64,000 bases of DNA from Alkalimarinus sediminis (GTDB lineage: Bacteria; Pseudomonadota; Gammaproteobacteria; Pseudomonadales; Oleiphilaceae). Both the position numbers and the translations under genes were made by a program. Under the pieces are notes generated by a model. That model saw nothing but the letters and a program-made list of their open reading frames with translations. It did not search any database and was not told where the DNA came from. Position 1 is the stretch's first letter. Each line of letters opens with the position of its first letter. Below, in pieces: positions 46,162 through 55,243 of this stretch. Location of the stretch: the NCBI RefSeq assembly GCF_026427595.1, contig NZ_CP101527.1, positions 2,699,501-2,763,500 on the forward strand, written 5' to 3'.

Positions 46162-46878
46162 TTACAACTCTACGTTGTGGTAAACGTTTTGAACGTCATC
46201 AACATCATTTAACATGTCCATGAACTTTTCAAACATCTGTACATCGTCACCTTCGATAGTCATGGTATTGTGTGGCAAGAATTGAATCTCATCCACATCA
46301 AATTCAACCCCATCAAACGCATCTAATAGAGCCTGCTTTGCTTTGAAATAATCGGTATGAGGAGCAATAACGGTGATTTTTCCATCTTCACTCTCTATAT
46401 CGATAACATCAACATCGGCTTCCATCAATGCTTCTAGTGCTTTTTCTTCATCATCACTACTAAAAACAAACAGGGCGCCATGATCAAACATGTGAGCAAC
46501 ACTGCCCTGTGTACCAATTTTGCATTTAGTTTTAGTAAAACACTGACGCACATCGCCAAACGTTCGGTTTGGGTTATCAGTTAAGCAATCCACGATCACC
46601 ATGCTGTTGCCTGGGCCGTAACCTTCATAACGAGCAGGAGAAAAATCTTCACCGCCACCGCCTGCTGCCTTTGCGATCGCTTTTTCTATTACATGAGAAG
46701 GTACTTGATCTTTCTTGGCACGCTCAATCATGCCACGCAGTGCCAAGTTACCGTCTGGATCTAGACCACCCGCTTTAGCACACACATATATTTCACGACC
46801 GTACTTACTATAAACTTTGGCTTTCGCATCAGAGGTCTTGGCCATCGACTCTTTACGGTTTTGATAGGCTCTGCCCAT
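46162..46878 (-). CDS. YebC/PmpR family protein (YeeN type)
   Basis: 238 residues. It begins with the family signature [20 protein letters not shown], continues with [16 protein letters not shown] and has the acidic C-terminal domain. The start matches the YeeN/YebC-II branch. Older annotation calls these transcription regulators. Recent work shows YebC and TACO1 relatives acting on ribosomes to ease translation of proline-rich stretches, so a translation role is as likely. A GGAG site lies seven bases before the ATG. Confidence 0.92.
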   Translation of the reverse strand: MGRAYQNRKESMAKTSDAKAKVYSKYGREIYVCAKAGGLDPDGNLALRGMIERAKKDQVPSHVIEKAIAKAAGGGGEDFSPARYEGYGPGNSMVIVDCLTDNPNRTFGDVRQCFTKTKCKIGTQGSVAHMFDHGALFVFSSDDEEKALEALMEADVDVIDIESEDGKITVIAPHTDYFKAKQALLDAFDGVEFDVDEIQFLPHNTMTIEGDDVQMFEKFMDMLNDVDDVQNVYHNVEL

Positions 46879-47075
46879 TAATCTGCTCCATAAAATGTGT
46901 TTAAGAAGAGCGCTGTAACTTACGCTGAATTAAATATGGGCAGTATATTAACACGTTTTTTCATCAAATCATGAGTGCGAATCGGCAACAATTAAGCACA
47001 CAAGGTATTACATTACAGTATCGTGCTATAGTTTTAATAAAATAATCCTCGTAGGCAGCAGACGGACCCGACTAC

Positions 47076-49565
47076 ATGAAGGTAACCCATAGCGCAAAAC
47101 TTCTTTTAAGCTCCTTGGTTCTATTTTACTCCGCACTGATTATGGCTCAGGCAGAACCACCTGTAGTGCCGACAAAGGGTCACCTACAACAAAATTCAGT
47201 AGAGACCTTATATGTAAACCCTGCTCGTATAATCCCCATACAAAATGAAAGCGCTAGCACAACACCACAACCCTCCCCAGTTAAAAAGCACAAGCCTACA
47301 GAAGCACAATACTGGCGGTCAAAGCTAGAGAAAAAACTCAATGACTGGGGGGATAGCGAGTCCGAGAATGCCAATGTGCTCTATCTCGAACTCAGTAATG
47401 CGTTGGACAACAGCATTGACCGATATAAGCAGCAGCCCTGGATTTCTATGGCTACAGGTATCGATAACCCAGCCACACACTCGTCACCTTATCTTGCAGC
47501 CTCTGATAAAAAAGCGCTCTATAACGTTATTGATACCCTATATGAAGGCCGCCTAAAGCTGCTAGAAAACATGACCGTACGTTCCAAACGAGAAGCCATT
47601 GGTACAGGGCTAGCAGGTGTTAATCAACTCTATCGAGAGTTGGCGTTTCTGAAGGTCACATTACATTATCGAGTGGATGAGCTTCCTATCTTTCTTAACA
47701 GCCTGATAGAAGAGCGTATTGCGGCGCCTCTGCCGACTATCGGCAACACGCTTAAACTAATTCTAATCATTATTGCGTTTAACTATTGGAGGCGATGGGC
47801 TCCCGATGGTCTAGTCAGCTTACGCAAGAGTTTGATGAAAAAAACACCCAGAACCAAGCGCCAATTAAGACTTACGAAGCTGGTGTGGTACTTTGACCAG
47901 ATTAAAACCCCTATTAGCTGGCTAGTGCTGTTTAACGTTATATTCAGCTTTATCCAAAACCCTAATATCACTTTTTTTATCGAGGTAGCAGAAGTATTTG
48001 TTAACTGGATTCTAATCAGTTGGATTGCGGTTCTTCTTACCCATGCGATCATCTCTCGCAGCTCTCGCACCTTAAAAGAAGAGCGAGGAAGTTTGATATT
48101 ACGCTCATTAAAGTACATTGGGGTATGGGCAATCTTCACAGGTCTGACATTATCGCTGATATCGAACTATTTAGGCGAAGGCACTCTTTATAGTTGGATG
48201 ACACTGCTCAACCAGATACTATTTTTTGCACTTCTTCTTCGTCTGCTTAATATATGGCGCCCCGTGATTCAAGAAGAGTGTGAAGAGGAGTCTCAGCAGA
48301 ACTTTATAACGCAAGCAGTACAAGAGCAGCACAAAGGCCTTCTCGGCATTATCTACAACGCCCTCGGCAGTGCCTATTTAATCAAGATTAACTCTAGCAA
48401 GCTGTTTATTGACTGGATAGCCAACTTTAATACGGGCCAACAGATGCTAGAAAGCCTCTTGGGGCTTGAGATGGCAAAAGCCTATCAGAAACAAAAAATC
48501 GACCCAGATGCCCAGCCCCTGCCGCCAGAAATAGAGCAAAAACTTCTCAGTTGTGGCGACACCATTATGGAGCTACAGGGCAGCTCGGTACTAAAATCGA
48601 TTTTAGCCCGAGCTGAAAATGGCCCAGGGGGCGCCGTCATTGTCGTCGGAGAAACCGGCGTGGGTAAAACCACGCTGCTGCAACGTGCGACCAAGGCCAT
48701 AGAGAAACGTTCCATCATGGTTTCTTGTCCAAAAGAGGGGTTTGATGCACTCATACAGGAGCTTGCTCGCAAACTTCATGTTGATAGCAAAGAGCCCACT
48801 CGTCGTATTGTGTTTGAGGAGTTGAGACTAAAAAATATCGAAGTATTGGTGATTGATAACCTTCACTGGCTGATTCGCCCCTATGTGGGCAGCCAAGGTA
48901 ACTTGGACAAACTATCAGAGATATTCGCTCACGCCCCTAACCTCTTGTGTGTGATGTCGCTGAACTCGTCAACCTGGCAATATATTTTAAGGGCCAGAGC
49001 AGACCGTATATTTGATAAGTCTGTACTTAGGGTTCCTTTATGGACATCAGACCAAATTGCCACACTGATCAGAAACTCCTGTGAAGCAGCCGAAATAACG
49101 CCTGACTTTTCGAATGTTGTGATTCCTCGTCAGTATGATGACAACAACTTTGATGACCCTAAAGAGAGATCTTTCTCAGGCTTTATTCGAATTTTACACG
49201 GGGCTGCAACTGGCAATCCGCAGGTTGCACTAGGGTTATGGGTTAAGTCCCTCTATTTGGATAAGAATAATAATGTTATTGCTCGCCTCCCAAGGCTGCC
49301 CACCTCTGATGCATTAGATAACGCTAGCCTTACGCTGCTATTAGTCTTGCGAGTGATCTGTCAAACAGAGGTCATCACACTAGACGATATTGTAAAAAGC
49401 CTGCAAATGCACCGGCAAGAAGTAGAGGGAGCGATTCAGCTATCAATATTTAATCGTTGGGTGGATGTTATCGACGAGGAGTATTATCAATTGAGTTGGT
49501 ACTGGAGAAAGGTCATTATGAAAGTACTCGCCAGACAAAACCTTATGCCCAGGAGTTATGGATAA
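47076..49565 (+). CDS. membrane-anchored P-loop ATPase coupled to an MscS-like channel gene
   Basis: 829 residues. A signal peptide (to about MAQA) precedes a 200-residue periplasmic N-terminal region. Several transmembrane segments follow (about 226-240, 277-293, 300-330, 345-365 and 377-400). The cytoplasmic part has an ATPase with Walker A GETGVGKTT (Gly525 to Thr532) and Walker B VLVIDNLH (Asp594, with Asn in place of the usual Glu). Motifs resemble AAA/STAND-type NTPases rather than ABC transporters. Its stop lies one base before the ATG of the MscS-like gene. I do not recognise the full architecture as a named family. Confidence 0.7.
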   Translation: MKVTHSAKLLLSSLVLFYSALIMAQAEPPVVPTKGHLQQNSVETLYVNPARIIPIQNESASTTPQPSPVKKHKPTEAQYWRSKLEKKLNDWGDSESENANVLYLELSNALDNSIDRYKQQPWISMATGIDNPATHSSPYLAASDKKALYNVIDTLYEGRLKLLENMTVRSKREAIGTGLAGVNQLYRELAFLKVTLHYRVDELPIFLNSLIEERIAAPLPTIGNTLKLILIIIAFNYWRRWAPDGLVSLRKSLMKKTPRTKRQLRLTKLVWYFDQIKTPISWLVLFNVIFSFIQNPNITFFIEVAEVFVNWILISWIAVLLTHAIISRSSRTLKEERGSLILRSLKYIGVWAIFTGLTLSLISNYLGEGTLYSWMTLLNQILFFALLLRLLNIWRPVIQEECEEESQQNFITQAVQEQHKGLLGIIYNALGSAYLIKINSSKLFIDWIANFNTGQQMLESLLGLEMAKAYQKQKIDPDAQPLPPEIEQKLLSCGDTIMELQGSSVLKSILARAENGPGGAVIVVGETGVGKTTLLQRATKAIEKRSIMVSCPKEGFDALIQELARKLHVDSKEPTRRIVFEELRLKNIEVLVIDNLHWLIRPYVGSQGNLDKLSEIFAHAPNLLCVMSLNSSTWQYILRARADRIFDKSVLRVPLWTSDQIATLIRNSCEAAEITPDFSNVVIPRQYDDNNFDDPKERSFSGFIRILHGAATGNPQVALGLWVKSLYLDKNNNVIARLPRLPTSDALDNASLTLLLVLRVICQTEVITLDDIVKSLQMHRQEVEGAIQLSIFNRWVDVIDEEYYQLSWYWRKVIMKVLARQNLMPRSYG

Positions 49566-49566
49566 T

Positions 49567-50541
49567 ATGAAAAAAGTCACGTACTCCCCTCCTTTCCTTC
49601 GCTCGGCAGCGATATGGGTGCTTCTAGCGCTAAATGCGCCCATGATAGCCATGGCTAACGAAGATGCAGAGATGTCGAGCATAAAAAATGACCCACTAAC
49701 TACCATGTTTGAGATGTTTCGCTGGGAGGGCATGATTGCATCATTCTTTGTTATTCTGGCCAGCTGGGTGGTATTGCGCTTTGCAGACCGAGTTGTCGAG
49801 AAACTAGGGAGTGTATTTGCTGATAGGCGGCTGTTAATTCAGAAAATAAGCGCGTTTTTCCACTTTGCCGTCTATATCGCTACCATCTTCAGCGTGGTAT
49901 TGCTTAGCTTTAAGATTAGTAAAGAAATTTTGGTGATTTTAAGTGGTACCGGAGCGGTCGCGTTAGGGTTTGCACTTAAAGACCTTGCGGCTTCCTTGAT
50001 GGCGGGCATTATGATTATGTTTGACCGCCCCTTTCAGGTCGGTGATCGAATCAACTTTGGTGACCAATACGGTGATGTTATCGCAATTGGTCTTCGCTCG
50101 GTCAAACTACAAACACTCGACGATAGCACCGTCACCATCCCAAATAATATGTTTTTAGGTCAAGTCACTTCTTGCGGTAACTATGGCGTGGTTGATATGC
50201 AAATCATGGTCGATTTCCACATTGGTATTGACCAAGACGTTGTTAAAGCACGGGAGATCATCCAAGAAGTCGCTGCCAATACTCGCTTCATCTACCTCCC
50301 CAAACCAATCAAGGTGATTGTGTCACAAGTCGTTATCGATAGCTGCGTAGCGCTGCGTTTGCGTCTAAAAGCGTATGTACTGGACACTAAATATGAAAAG
50401 GATTTTGAAACAGATATTACGCTACATGTAATGAAACTATTTGGTGAAAATGGGATTCAACCACCAGCGATATTACATAGACAAGTTGAAAAGCCCTACC
50501 TAATTAACGAAACAGATACGAAACAGCCTGTCAGCGTTTAG
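49567..50541 (+). CDS. MscS-family mechanosensitive channel
   Basis: 324 residues from the ATG at 49567, nine bases after AGGAG; another ATG at 49558 is too close to that site. A signal-like N-terminus (MKKVTYSPPFLRSAAIWVLL, ending near AMA) is followed by two membrane helices. The MscS pore helix and its continuation then follow (SGTGAVALGFALKDLAASLM and FDRPFQVGDRI), and then the beta domain (VTIPNNMFL). Length is close to E. coli MscS (286) plus the N-terminal part. Translation appears coupled to the upstream ATPase gene, so the ATPase may gate or assemble it. Confidence 0.88.
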   Translation: MKKVTYSPPFLRSAAIWVLLALNAPMIAMANEDAEMSSIKNDPLTTMFEMFRWEGMIASFFVILASWVVLRFADRVVEKLGSVFADRRLLIQKISAFFHFAVYIATIFSVVLLSFKISKEILVILSGTGAVALGFALKDLAASLMAGIMIMFDRPFQVGDRINFGDQYGDVIAIGLRSVKLQTLDDSTVTIPNNMFLGQVTSCGNYGVVDMQIMVDFHIGIDQDVVKAREIIQEVAANTRFIYLPKPIKVIVSQVVIDSCVALRLRLKAYVLDTKYEKDFETDITLHVMKLFGENGIQPPAILHRQVEKPYLINETDTKQPVSV

Positions 50542-51263
50542 TGACTAAAAATATTATCGACCTCTTCACCACTCAACGACCGACTCGCACCGGGTAGCAG
50601 AGAGGTGTCTAATGATAAGCCTCCAATACTCGTACGGTGCAGTGCTAGAACAGGGTTTCTAAAGCGACCAAACATTCGTTTAATTTGATGATAGCGCCCC
50701 TCCACCAGGCTTACCTCAGCCACATATTCGCTGATGATATTTAGCTTGGCGGGCCGTGTGGTGATGTCTTCATACTCAAAATACATGCCTTTAGCAAAAG
50801 CAGGTATATACTCTTCAGTTAAAGGGTGTTCAAGTGTAACCCTGTAAACCTTGGCAATCTCTTTGTCAGGTGCCATCAACCGTTTGGACCATCGACTATC
50901 ATTGGTTAACAACAGTAATCCTGATGAGTTCAAATCTAACCTACCGACTATATGTAACCCCTCTCGTTGGGAGGTGCTCAATAGGTCTATGACCGTTTGA
51001 TGTTGTTGGTCTTTAGTTGCACTGACAACCCCAATCGGTTTGTGCATCATAATATAGCGAGGGGTATTAGCTTGCAGCTCACGACCATCAAACACCACAT
51101 GAGAGAACTCATCAATAACCTGTTGAGTATCTTCAGCTATCACGCCATCAATAGTAATGCGCTTCTGAGCAAGTAGACGTTTAACATCACGCCGATTGAT
51201 CGATAGGCGAAGGCTCATAAAACGATCAATCCGCATCCGCTTCGACAACTTTTCAGTGGTCAA
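50538..51263 (-). CDS. RsuA-family pseudouridine synthase (second copy)
   Basis: 241 residues from the TTG at 51263, which has AGAGG eight bases upstream and overlaps the arfB stop by 11 bases; an ATG at 51236 would give the more usual MRIDRF start. S4 domain, catalytic GRLDLNSSGLLLLTNDS and EGRYHQIKRMFGRF are present. It is clearly diverged from the copy at 45.4 kb, so the two are paralogues with probably different rRNA targets. Its 3' end overlaps the MscS gene's stop by four bases. Confidence 0.88.
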   Translation of the reverse strand: MTTEKLSKRMRIDRFMSLRLSINRRDVKRLLAQKRITIDGVIAEDTQQVIDEFSHVVFDGRELQANTPRYIMMHKPIGVVSATKDQQHQTVIDLLSTSQREGLHIVGRLDLNSSGLLLLTNDSRWSKRLMAPDKEIAKVYRVTLEHPLTEEYIPAFAKGMYFEYEDITTRPAKLNIISEYVAEVSLVEGRYHQIKRMFGRFRNPVLALHRTSIGGLSLDTSLLPGASRSLSGEEVDNIFSH

Positions 51264-51669
51264 TCGGCTTACCTCTTAATGCCTTAGTCTTGCCTCTTAA
51301 TGTCTTGCTATCCATTCGTCTTGTTTGAGACCCTTTTGTTGGCTTGGTAGGGCGTCTGGTTTTTTGCACAATACCGGCACTTTTTACCAACTCTTGCAAT
51401 CGCTCTAAAGCGTCTTCACGGTTTTTTTCTTGGGTGCGATACTGCTGGGCTTTAATAATAATCACCCCCTCTTTGCTAATGCGTCGATCACGCAACTCTA
51501 ATAACCGTTGTTTATAAAATTCAGGAAGCGAGGATTCATTAATATTAAACCGCAAGTGAATAGCCGATGAGACCTTATTAACGTTTTGTCCTCCCGCACC
51601 CTGGGCTCGAATAGCCGAAATCTCTATCTCATCATCAGGGATCGATATGTTCTGGGTTATTTCTAGCAC
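51253..51669 (-). CDS. arfB: alternative ribosome-rescue factor B / peptidyl-tRNA hydrolase
   Basis: Releases nascent chains from stalled ribosomes. 138 residues from the GTG at 51669 (an upstream TTG at 51684 has no family counterpart). The catalytic GGQ is in IRAQGAGGQNVNK, and the basic C-terminal tail that enters the empty mRNA channel is present (KTRRPTKPTKGSQTRR, then LRGKTKALRGK). Its stop overlaps the next pseudouridine synthase start, so the two are co-translated. Confidence 0.93.
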   Translation of the reverse strand: MLEITQNISIPDDEIEISAIRAQGAGGQNVNKVSSAIHLRFNINESSLPEFYKQRLLELRDRRISKEGVIIIKAQQYRTQEKNREDALERLQELVKSAGIVQKTRRPTKPTKGSQTRRMDSKTLRGKTKALRGKPIDH

Positions 51670-51846
51670 GATAGCGGCCCACAAATCACGGTTATCATAT
51701 ACACTCTATAAATATCATAGAGTTTGTAGCGCCTATAATACCAGTACGGTAGATTATTTTTACCTTAATTGGCTTATCTGATAGATTTCTTCCATACAAG
51801 CCTTTGATACTCATTCATTCACGCTTTCGGATTATAAAATTAGCCT

Positions 51847-53496
51847 ATGTCGCTTACAGGTCAGCCATCCAAAAAACCGCTCCTACACGGCAAGCGCGCT
51901 ATCGTGATAGATGACATGGGGGCTGCCGTTGCAATCGGTCGAAACATGTTAATGTCTCTAGGTGCCAAGCAAGTTGATACCGCTAATGACTATCAATCAG
52001 CATTTATTCTGCTGGCACGAAAAAAGTATGACCTTGTATTGTGCGACTTTAATCTAGGCACAGGGTTAAACGGCCAACAGCTGCTGCGGGATTTAAGACA
52101 CATAGACCGCCTTAGCTACACAACCCTGTTTATTGTGGTCTCAGCTGAACGCACTAAAGATATTGTATTGGGCACCATCGAGTGCGAACCCGATGGCTAT
52201 ATTGCAAAACCCTTTACTCAAGCAGACTTCATACAGCGCATTACTCGCTTGGTTGAGCAACAAGTAGCCTTTGAGACCTTTAATAAGGCACTAGACAACA
52301 AACAATATGCAGAGGCATTTGCCGAAGCCGATAGAATCAGTGCCGATCACCCCAAATATAGAAATCTAGCATTACGAAAAAAAGCCGGCACCCTTTATGA
52401 ACTAAAGCGATATGACGGCGCTCTAGTACAGTTTGATAAAGCGCTCGAAAAGCACCCGTTAACCTGGGCTCAAATTGGCCGAGCTCGCTGTATCGCCGAA
52501 CTCGGTGACACCGCGCAAGCAATAGAAGAGTTCGAGGCTATTATCAAAAACAATGGTTTGGCAGTCCCTGCAATCGATAGTTTAGCCACCTGTCAGTTAC
52601 GCGAAGGCAGAAAAAAAGAGGCTCAGGCCACGGTTGTGAAAGCGATATCACTCTCACCAATGAGCATAGAAAGACAGCGCTGGTTAGGTGAACTCAGTAT
52701 GGATATAGGCGAACTGGAAACCGCCGTTAAGGCAAACCGCTCGGTACTTAGATTAGCCCAAGGCACACTTAAAGAGTCCGTTAAGCAATATCAGACATTC
52801 TCTCGCTCACTACGAAAAGCGATAGAAGAAGAGACAGACAGTAAGGTTATCGGCGAACGCATTCGAGAAGGCCGTCAGATTATCAAAGAAGGGCTCAAAA
52901 AGTTTGAGAATGAAGAGTCACTTAAAGCGAATGACACACTCTATCGAGCCCTTGATAAGTTTAAGCAAGGAGACAGTGAAGAGACCATCGCCATTATCGA
53001 TGCGGCTATTGAACGCCATAAGGAGCTTCTCGCAGAAGAGCCTTCCTTAATCATCGATATTGCTGAAACCAAATTGCTTGCAGGTGACCGGCCTGGTGCA
53101 GAAGCGATGCTGCGTAAGCTCATCGCAGACCACAAAGATAACAAACCACTGGTAGATCAAGCGCAATCAATCTTAGACATCCCACTCTCTCATCATCAAC
53201 GGGTTTTGATTACCGAGAAAAACCGACAAGGTAAGCATCAATACGACAACGGTGACTATGAGCAGGCGCTCTCATCATTTCGAGAAGCACTCAATTTGTA
53301 CCCTCAACACCCCTCTATTAACCTGAATGCGATACAAGCCACTTTAAAATTAATAGAGTCAGGTCAACGCAGCGAAAAAGCCATCCATGAAGCCCTAGGA
53401 TATCTGAATGCAAGTGTCCCTCTAGAGAGCGATCACCCAGAGTACAAACGCAAAGAAGCTTTTGAAAAGTACCTCCATAAACGAGCCAAGGCATAG
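51847..53496 (+). CDS. response regulator with TPR output domain
   Basis: 549 residues. A receiver domain (about 15-135) has the acidic pair DD (22-23), the phospho-accepting Asp67 (LVLCDFNLG) and the conserved Lys in IAKPF. The remaining 400 residues are helical tetratricopeptide repeats (for example YDGALVQFDKALEKHP and YEQALSSFREALNLYP) with no DNA-binding domain. It likely works by protein-protein contact. No partner histidine kinase is adjacent. The next gene, yqaA, begins 39 bases later. Confidence 0.9.
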   Translation: MSLTGQPSKKPLLHGKRAIVIDDMGAAVAIGRNMLMSLGAKQVDTANDYQSAFILLARKKYDLVLCDFNLGTGLNGQQLLRDLRHIDRLSYTTLFIVVSAERTKDIVLGTIECEPDGYIAKPFTQADFIQRITRLVEQQVAFETFNKALDNKQYAEAFAEADRISADHPKYRNLALRKKAGTLYELKRYDGALVQFDKALEKHPLTWAQIGRARCIAELGDTAQAIEEFEAIIKNNGLAVPAIDSLATCQLREGRKKEAQATVVKAISLSPMSIERQRWLGELSMDIGELETAVKANRSVLRLAQGTLKESVKQYQTFSRSLRKAIEEETDSKVIGERIREGRQIIKEGLKKFENEESLKANDTLYRALDKFKQGDSEETIAIIDAAIERHKELLAEEPSLIIDIAETKLLAGDRPGAEAMLRKLIADHKDNKPLVDQAQSILDIPLSHHQRVLITEKNRQGKHQYDNGDYEQALSSFREALNLYPQHPSINLNAIQATLKLIESGQRSEKAIHEALGYLNASVPLESDHPEYKRKEAFEKYLHKRAKA

Positions 53497-53534
53497 TAAA
53501 CCATCACCTATAACTCGAGTATTTACCCCCAACA

Positions 53535-53960
53535 ATGACCTACCTGTCGTTATTTATCTCTGCGTTTATCGCCGCAACCTTACTCCCCTTCTATTCTGAG
53601 GTCATTCTGGGAGTAATGCTGGTTAATGGTGCCGACCCTCTTATGTTATGGATAAGCGCAACCTGTGGTAATACATTAGGGTCTTGTGTTAACTGGCTGC
53701 TAGGCCGCTACTTGCTGCACTTTCAAGATAGAAAGTGGTTTCCGTTCAAACCTAACAGTTTAGAGAAAGCCCAGAATAGCTTTAGAAAGTACGGATTGTG
53801 GAGCCTGCTGTTTGCCTGGCTACCGATCATAGGCGACCCCATCACCTTTGTAGCGGGAATTATGAAAGTCCGCTTTTTACCCTTTTTGATACTAGTTTTT
53901 ATCGGTAAAGGTCTACGCTACGGGGTGGTGATCGCACTAGCCGATAGTATCCCTCTCTAG
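53535..53960 (+). CDS. yqaA: YqaA family membrane protein (VTT/DedA-like)
   Basis: 141 residues, four predicted membrane segments. It shows the YqaA blocks ATLLPFYSEVILG, CGNTLGSCVNWLLGR and LLFAWLPIIGDPITFVAGIM, and lies in the SNARE-associated/DedA-like superfamily, related to lipid scramblases. The ribosome-binding site is weak. It probably shares a transcript with the TPR response regulator. Confidence 0.9.
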   Translation: MTYLSLFISAFIAATLLPFYSEVILGVMLVNGADPLMLWISATCGNTLGSCVNWLLGRYLLHFQDRKWFPFKPNSLEKAQNSFRKYGLWSLLFAWLPIIGDPITFVAGIMKVRFLPFLILVFIGKGLRYGVVIALADSIPL

Positions 53961-54049
53961 CTATTAGCTCTTTAACGCTAATGACCTAAAGCATGCGTTT
54001 TTGAATACTGCAATGCGACCCAGCAAACATGTGTGACATAGAATTATAG

Positions 54050-54115
54050 GGTGCGCCTGCGCACCGAGTGCCCCCCGCTAGAAATTGTTCTTGGCTTTCA
54101 ATGGTGCGCAAGCAC
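54050..54115. repeat. short GGTGCGC-type palindromes
   Basis: GGTGCGC-CT-GCGCACC (54050-54065) and an inverted relative, GTGCGCAAGCAC (54104-54115), lie in the gap after yqaA. A close match, GGTGTGC-TT-GCGCACC, recurs at 58685-58700. They look like members of a small dispersed palindromic family. Confidence 0.5.
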
Positions 54116-54163
54116 AGCTATATTATTCATCGAATCAAAAAACAACTGCCTGCTAGCCGAATG

Positions 54164-55225
54164 TTAGTCTGCACAACCAATAAAATAGAAGAGACAGTCA
54201 CTCGCTGCGATTTCAGCATTAGTGGTCACCATAAAAAGCTTAATTGGATGTTTACAGAAAAGCTGCCCCTCTCTACATTCAAAAAACTCATTCAACCGTT
54301 CGCTTCCTAGATGATCTTTTGCGGTCAACACCTCTAAACCTTCGCTGCCTAGAAATGCCAAAGGTTCTTCATGGGGGACCATACCGTAATTTAGCCGCTC
54401 AGCATTTTTCGGCAAGGTAATATCTGCATTGGGTTGTGGTGTATCAGAGTACGCTGCATGTTTGCCAGGTTGTAATTCTAGCCGAATGGGATTGCGGAAT
54501 ATATTCACTCTATAATCAAGCCCCGGCTCCGCGTGAATACTTTCTGCCGCTAGGTAGCGAGAAATACCTTCTTGCGCTACAAATTTAGCTGATGTATCCG
54601 ACGCACCTCCGCACTCTATGGTAACCGTTGGAACCTCTCGTTCACTGAGCTCCATAATGGCGCCTAGTCGCAAGTCCGTCACAATCAGGTCATTGGTAAA
54701 CAGCGATGTCAGTGCTAAATGATCAGTATCACCATTAATCGAGACCCCAAAAGCCGGCCCGGAGCCGGAGGTATTATGGAGATCAATTAATGCCTCTGGT
54801 TTAACTGAGTGTATGAGTTGCAGAATAGCCCCCGCTGTTTCGCCCTGTTCATCTTCAAACGGGGGCTTGAAACAGCGGTTAAGGTCTCGCTTGCCTGGCA
54901 GTGTTCTGTGGCTAAAAAGGGGGGGAGTCAGGGCTGCCTGAACCGACCCAATAATAAATAGAGCGTTGACTGCAGGTGTTATACCATTGGATAAATATTG
55001 ATGAATGGCCTGCACACCAGAAGGCTCATTACCGTGCAGAAGCGTGCAGATCACTCGGGTACGCGAGCGGTCCTTCCCCTTAACGAATATAGCAGCAGGC
55101 CCCGATAACCGATTTAGAAAAGCCTCTACGGTAGCCCCTAAACTTGCACTTTCTGGGTCATGTATAATATTTAGCATATCTCTATAGTTCGCTCTATTCG
55201 ATAATATTTTTGGATCACACAGCAT
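54164..55225 (-). CDS. succinylglutamate desuccinylase/aspartoacylase family protein
   Basis: 353 residues from the ATG at 55225; an in-frame ATG at 55177 (MLNIIHDPES) is also possible. Neither has a strong ribosome-binding site. The zinc-binding HGNE (residues about 64-67, in LLHGNEPSG) and the later IDLHNTSGSG are present, so this looks like an active metallo-hydrolase of N-acyl-amino acids or similar amides. Its gene starts 18 bases after the GCS2-type ligase stop. The pairing of a glutamate-cysteine-ligase-like enzyme with an aspartoacylase-like one suggests a small-peptide or amide pathway. Confidence 0.88.
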   Translation of the reverse strand: MLCDPKILSNRANYRDMLNIIHDPESASLGATVEAFLNRLSGPAAIFVKGKDRSRTRVICTLLHGNEPSGVQAIHQYLSNGITPAVNALFIIGSVQAALTPPLFSHRTLPGKRDLNRCFKPPFEDEQGETAGAILQLIHSVKPEALIDLHNTSGSGPAFGVSINGDTDHLALTSLFTNDLIVTDLRLGAIMELSEREVPTVTIECGGASDTSAKFVAQEGISRYLAAESIHAEPGLDYRVNIFRNPIRLELQPGKHAAYSDTPQPNADITLPKNAERLNYGMVPHEEPLAFLGSEGLEVLTAKDHLGSERLNEFFECREGQLFCKHPIKLFMVTTNAEIAASDCLFYFIGCAD

Positions 55226-55243
55226 TAAAACGGAACGCTATAT

